This document shows, in pieces, positions 61,623 through 64,000 of a stretch of DNA of 64,000 bases; position 1 is the stretch's first letter; every line of letters starts with the position of its first letter. This DNA is from Ectothiorhodospiraceae bacterium. GTDB taxonomy: Bacteria; Pseudomonadota; Gammaproteobacteria; XJ16; Halofilaceae. The stretch covers positions 1 to 64,000 of the forward strand of contig SLKC01000064.1 in NCBI GenBank assembly GCA_007134775.1. Reading direction: 5' to 3'. Below the pieces are notes generated by a model. It was not told where the DNA came from. It did not search any database and saw only the letters and a list, made by a program, of their open reading frames with translations. The position numbers and the translations under genes were made by a program.

Positions 61623-62312
61623 TCAACCGGAGTACGCATGCTGGACCCCCAATTCGGTGGCGACATGGGCCGGCGACCGCGCCACTAGAGTCCGTTGTTG
61701 GCGCCACGGCTGGATTTCGGTGCTGTCAGCAGAAATTCCTAAACCCCGATCCCAGCCGGAAACGTACGCCTCGCCCCGGTCAGCGGCGTAGAAGTTCCCG
61801 TTTGCCGCTGCCTGGTCTCGCGCATACTCCCAGTTGTCCTCGCGCTGGGCGACGCCGTACTGCGGGTGCGGTGTCCGGGCCAGGTCCATGAGGTAACGGG
61901 CGCTTTTGCCATCGAGCGCGCGAAAGGCAGCAATCCGTAACCGGCCATCCGCACGGCGCATGATGGTGGCAATCAGGTATTCCTCGCGCTGAATGGTCAC
62001 GAGTGGACCATCGAGTTCCACCGGGCCGATCTCGAGCCACCAGTCCTCGCCGGCCGCGGAGATCAGGGGCCGCTCATCCGTCGGCGCGATCAGTTCCGCC
62101 AGTCGTTCCATGGCTGGCTCCAGTGCCTGCCAGCCGGCGGCCACCGTGGCACTCCGCTCCTGAAGGCCGTGGAGCAGCGCCGCGAACGGCAATTGGCCCT
62201 CGTGCTGCAGGCATTCCGCAAGTCGGGGTGCATTGATCGGGTAGGGGATGTCCGGCAGGCCATATTGGGCCAGTGCTTCGGTATTCAGGCGCAAGCCTGT
62301 CGAATCGTCCAT
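61623..62312 (-). CDS. Hypothetical protein of unknown family
   Basis: A 229-residue soluble protein beginning MDDSTGLRLNTEALAQYGLP. ATG 62312 has a good GGAG seven bases upstream; in-frame codons further upstream lack one. It has no signal peptide or membrane helix. The middle contains DWWLEIGPVELDGPLVTIQ and RRADGRLRIAAFRALDGKSA, suggestive of a small alpha/beta fold. The C terminus has GNFYAADRGEAYVSGWDRG. I recognise no family. It lies alone among mobile-element remnants after a tRNA gene, and its GC content looks lower than the core, so horizontal origin is likely. Confidence 0.55.
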   Translation of the reverse strand: MDDSTGLRLNTEALAQYGLPDIPYPINAPRLAECLQHEGQLPFAALLHGLQERSATVAAGWQALEPAMERLAELIAPTDERPLISAAGEDWWLEIGPVELDGPLVTIQREEYLIATIMRRADGRLRIAAFRALDGKSARYLMDLARTPHPQYGVAQREDNWEYARDQAAANGNFYAADRGEAYVSGWDRGLGISADSTEIQPWRQQRTLVARSPAHVATELGVQHAYSG

Positions 62313-62421
62313 GGCGTCTCCTTGGCAGCGGAGTTGGCGCTGATCCCTCAGGCCCCAAACGGCCTTGCCAGAGTCCCGGTTGAGCGGATCACTGTGCGCA
62401 GTCAGCATGATGTTGCCATCG

Positions 62422-62891
62422 AGCAGGCTGTTGAAAAAACGGTCCCGTCATGGCGGCGTTTGCGGGATAATCGCATGCGGTACTAATCATCAGGGAGCGA
62501 TGCGCGGAGCGGACATCACGCAGGAGTCCCTTTTCACCATGGTCCGTTTTGAGACGTTCGTGCCGGACGATCATCCATTGCGCCCGATTCGGGCAATGGT
62601 GAACGAGACGCTGGGGCGCATGTCGTGGTTGTTCGATGCGATGTACGCCGAGGGCGGACGCGAGTCGATTCCGCCGGAGCGTTTGGTGCGCGCGATGCTG
62701 CTGTAGGTGCTGTTACTCGGTGCGCTCGGAACAACGCCACCTGATGGAGCAGATCAACTCCAACCTGCTGTTCCGCTGGTTCGTGGGGCTGGCAATCGAT
62801 GATCCGGTCCGGAGCCACTCGGTGTTGTCCAAGAACCGCGAGCGGCTGATGGAGCACGGGGTAGTTGATCGGTGATTTTCAACAGCCTGCT
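62422..62891 (+). mobile_element. Collapsed IS element with intact 16-bp terminal inverted repeats
   Basis: AGCAGGCTGTTGAAAA at 62422-62437 is the exact inverse complement of 62876-62891, delimiting 470 bases. The interior encodes the N-terminal part of an IS5/IS4-like transposase, broken by a stop codon and a frameshift, and the catalytic C-terminal two thirds are missing. It is thus a non-autonomous remnant that could still be mobilised in trans if a full copy exists elsewhere. No clear target-site duplication was seen. Confidence 0.85.
62500..62875 (+). pseudogene. Truncated, frameshifted transposase (IS5/IS4-like N-terminal region)
   Basis: ATG 62500 with CAGGGAG upstream opens a frame beginning MRGADITQESLFTMV, then FVPDDHPLRPIRAMV, a hallmark of this transposase group. 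The frame ends at TAG 62704-62706, where relatives have a Gln codon (CAG). An extra base within the next ~15 bases shifts the frame, after which VRSEQRHLMEQINSNLLFRW and KNRERLMEHG continue the same protein. It then ends 16 bases before the right inverted-repeat edge. Two lesions plus a deletion make it clearly inactive. Confidence 0.85.
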
Positions 62892-62965
62892 AGAGAGCCG
62901 CGCCCCGACTGCCGTTACGTAGCCGCCGGAGCGGTGGCGCTGAACGCCATGCTGGGGGGCGGCAT

Positions 62966-63239
62966 GGCTTCGTCACGAAGAATACTGTGCCCTTGGCGAG
63001 GGCGAGGAGCGGTTAGCAGCCTATCGGGCGTGGTGGCGGAACGCCTCGGCGACGAGGTGGTCAGCGGCATCCGCGAAGCGATTGAGCGAGGCTTGGCTCT
63101 CGGGGATGGCCGCTTGACCCAGAAAATGGAAGCGCGGACCGGTACCCGGCTGCGGAGGGCCAACCCGGCCCCGAGCCGAAGTCAGAGCAGGGGTAGGCCG
63201 CAGCGACGTGGTGTGCATGATGGGAAATTACGACTCTGA
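62966..63239 (+). pseudogene. Remnant of REP-associated (Y1, TnpA-REP) transposase C-terminus
   Basis: One frame carries EEYCALGEGEERLAAYRAWW, matching the 'HPLYxALG...R..AYRALF' block of REP-associated tyrosine transposases. After a frameshift near 63045 a second frame continues with RLGDEVVSGIREAIERGLAL and KMEARTGTRLRR, ending near SRGRPQRR. This is the usual C-terminal end of that family. The HUH catalytic domain is missing. Its end overlaps the annotated LysR start. Confidence 0.7.
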
Positions 63240-64000
63240 CCCCCGCTTCCTCCCCTCGCTAGCTGTCCTGCGCTGTTTCGAGGCAGCAGCCCGGCGGGAG
63301 AGTTTCACGCTTGCGGCCGAGGAGCTGAACCTGACTCAGAGTGCCGTCAGCCGCCAGGTCCGGGAACTCGAGCAGGTGCTCGGTTTCCCGCTGTTCCGGC
63401 GTGTCGGGCGCCGGGTGGTGCTGAGTGACGCGGGCCGCCGTTTCGCAGATCGGCTCGGTGCCGATCTCGAACGCCTGCGCCAGACGATCCAGCAGACCAT
63501 GGCGGCCGGCGATCAGCGCTGTGCGCTACGTATCGCCTCGCTGCCCACCTTCGCCAACCGCTGGCTGATTCCCCGCCTGGAGCGGTTCGAAGCGGCCAAC
63601 CCGGATGTCGTCGTCAGCATCGGTACCTGCCTGGGCCCGTTCGATTTCCACCGCGAACGCTTCGATCTGGCTATCCATTTCGGCAGCCAGGATTGGCCGG
63701 ACACGCGCATGACCCGCCTTTTTGATGAAGCGGTTGTCGCCGTCGCCGCACCGGAATTCATTGCTCATCATGGGGTGAGCGCACCGGCCGACCTGGAGTC
63801 GGTCCCCCTGCTGCACCTCGATTCCCGCCCGCAGGCCTGGCGCGAATGGTTCCGTGCCGCCGGCCTCGCCAGCGAGCCCGTCCTGCGCGGTAAGTGGTTC
63901 GATCAGTTCTCGATGATCATCACCGCCGCCGTCGCCGCGCTCGGCGCGGGGTTGCTGCCGGTCTACCTGATCGAGGAGGAGCTGCGCACCGGTCGCCTGG
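63217..64000 (+). CDS. LysR-family transcriptional regulator (GcvA-like), cut by right edge
   Basis: 261 codons are visible before the window ends; about 30-40 residues are probably missing. The N-terminal HTH is standard: LPSLAVLRCFEAAARRESFT, then LAAEELNLTQSAVSRQVREL. The effector domain starts LRIASLPTFANRWLIPRLERF, typical of GcvA/AmpR-like members. The ATG pair at 63217/63220 lies within the transposase remnant and has no good ribosome-binding site, so the first residues (MMGNYDSDP) may derive from that remnant. Its target gene is outside the window. Confidence 0.88.
   Translation, partial: MMGNYDSDPRFLPSLAVLRCFEAAARRESFTLAAEELNLTQSAVSRQVRELEQVLGFPLFRRVGRRVVLSDAGRRFADRLGADLERLRQTIQQTMAAGDQRCALRIASLPTFANRWLIPRLERFEAANPDVVVSIGTCLGPFDFHRERFDLAIHFGSQDWPDTRMTRLFDEAVVAVAAPEFIAHHGVSAPADLESVPLLHLDSRPQAWREWFRAAGLASEPVLRGKWFDQFSMIITAAVAALGAGLLPVYLIEEELRTGRL

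Noticed and set aside
61311-62900. tRNA-anchored genomic island with defined attachment sites
   Set aside because: No integrase and no direct repeat of the tRNA 3' end was seen, so only individual remnants are annotated.

Overview
This is a gene-dense, high-GC stretch from a bacterial chromosome. The gene content points to a gammaproteobacterium: a priA-argS-SPOR block, the prkA-yeaH-spoVR stress operon, a ~1,680-residue NAD-glutamate dehydrogenase, three-gene pnt transhydrogenase, SelO, a DUF3581-type protein and a FadL-type porin. Many proteins are rich in Asp and Glu, which would suit a halophilic or haloalkaliphilic member near Ectothiorhodospiraceae/Chromatiales. That placement is an inference from composition and content only. 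No rRNA, CRISPR array or intact prophage is visible.

Layout. 1-14 kb holds housekeeping and stress genes: the tail of an unknown gene, a CDGSH Fe-S protein, a DMT permease, dimethylargininase, PBP4-type DacB, prkA-yeaH-spoVR, an M48 lipoprotein protease, a large MscS-type channel, a DUF3581/hotdog-like protein, a HlyU-like protein, a glycerophosphodiesterase and a tiny secreted Asp/Trp repeat protein. 14-24 kb holds sulfur metabolism (PAPS reductase divergent from a MetX-family acyltransferase that looks like the serine O-succinyltransferase branch), a degenerate GTPase, an AraC regulator, SelO, a putative Fe(II)/2OG oxygenase, a second DMT permease and TrmFO.

23.8-39.9 kb is the main accessory locus, an aryl-polyene/xanthomonadin-type type II polyketide cluster. 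It has one ACP, two hotdog dehydratases, a ketosynthase with a chain-length-factor-like partner, a ketoreductase, an AMP-dependent aryl ligase, an FkbO/Hyg5/XanB2-like chorismatase to make hydroxybenzoate starter, two methyltransferases, an LPLAT acyltransferase, a GT2 glycosyltransferase, a LolA-like carrier and an MMPL/RND exporter. Two membrane proteins and an unusual hydrolase/beta-helix lipoprotein are also present. Left-hand genes read rightward from 23.8 to 30.7 kb. The ligase is inverted and is separated from them by a 157-bp multi-hairpin element. The remainder reads rightward from a probable promoter at 32.27 kb.

40-57.6 kb is core genome: gdhB, hrpA, a SPOR protein, argS, priA (with a DnaA-box cluster upstream) and pntAA-pntAB-pntB. 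57.8-61.4 kb has hemH, a FadL-like porin divergent from a MarR regulator, and tRNA-Pro(CGG). 61.4-63.2 kb, directly downstream of the tRNA, is a degraded patch with an orphan gene, a collapsed IS with intact terminal inverted repeats and a frameshifted REP-associated transposase remnant. A LysR regulator then runs off the right edge.

Many long open frames lie antisense to real genes. They are by-products of GC-rich codon use and are not annotated.
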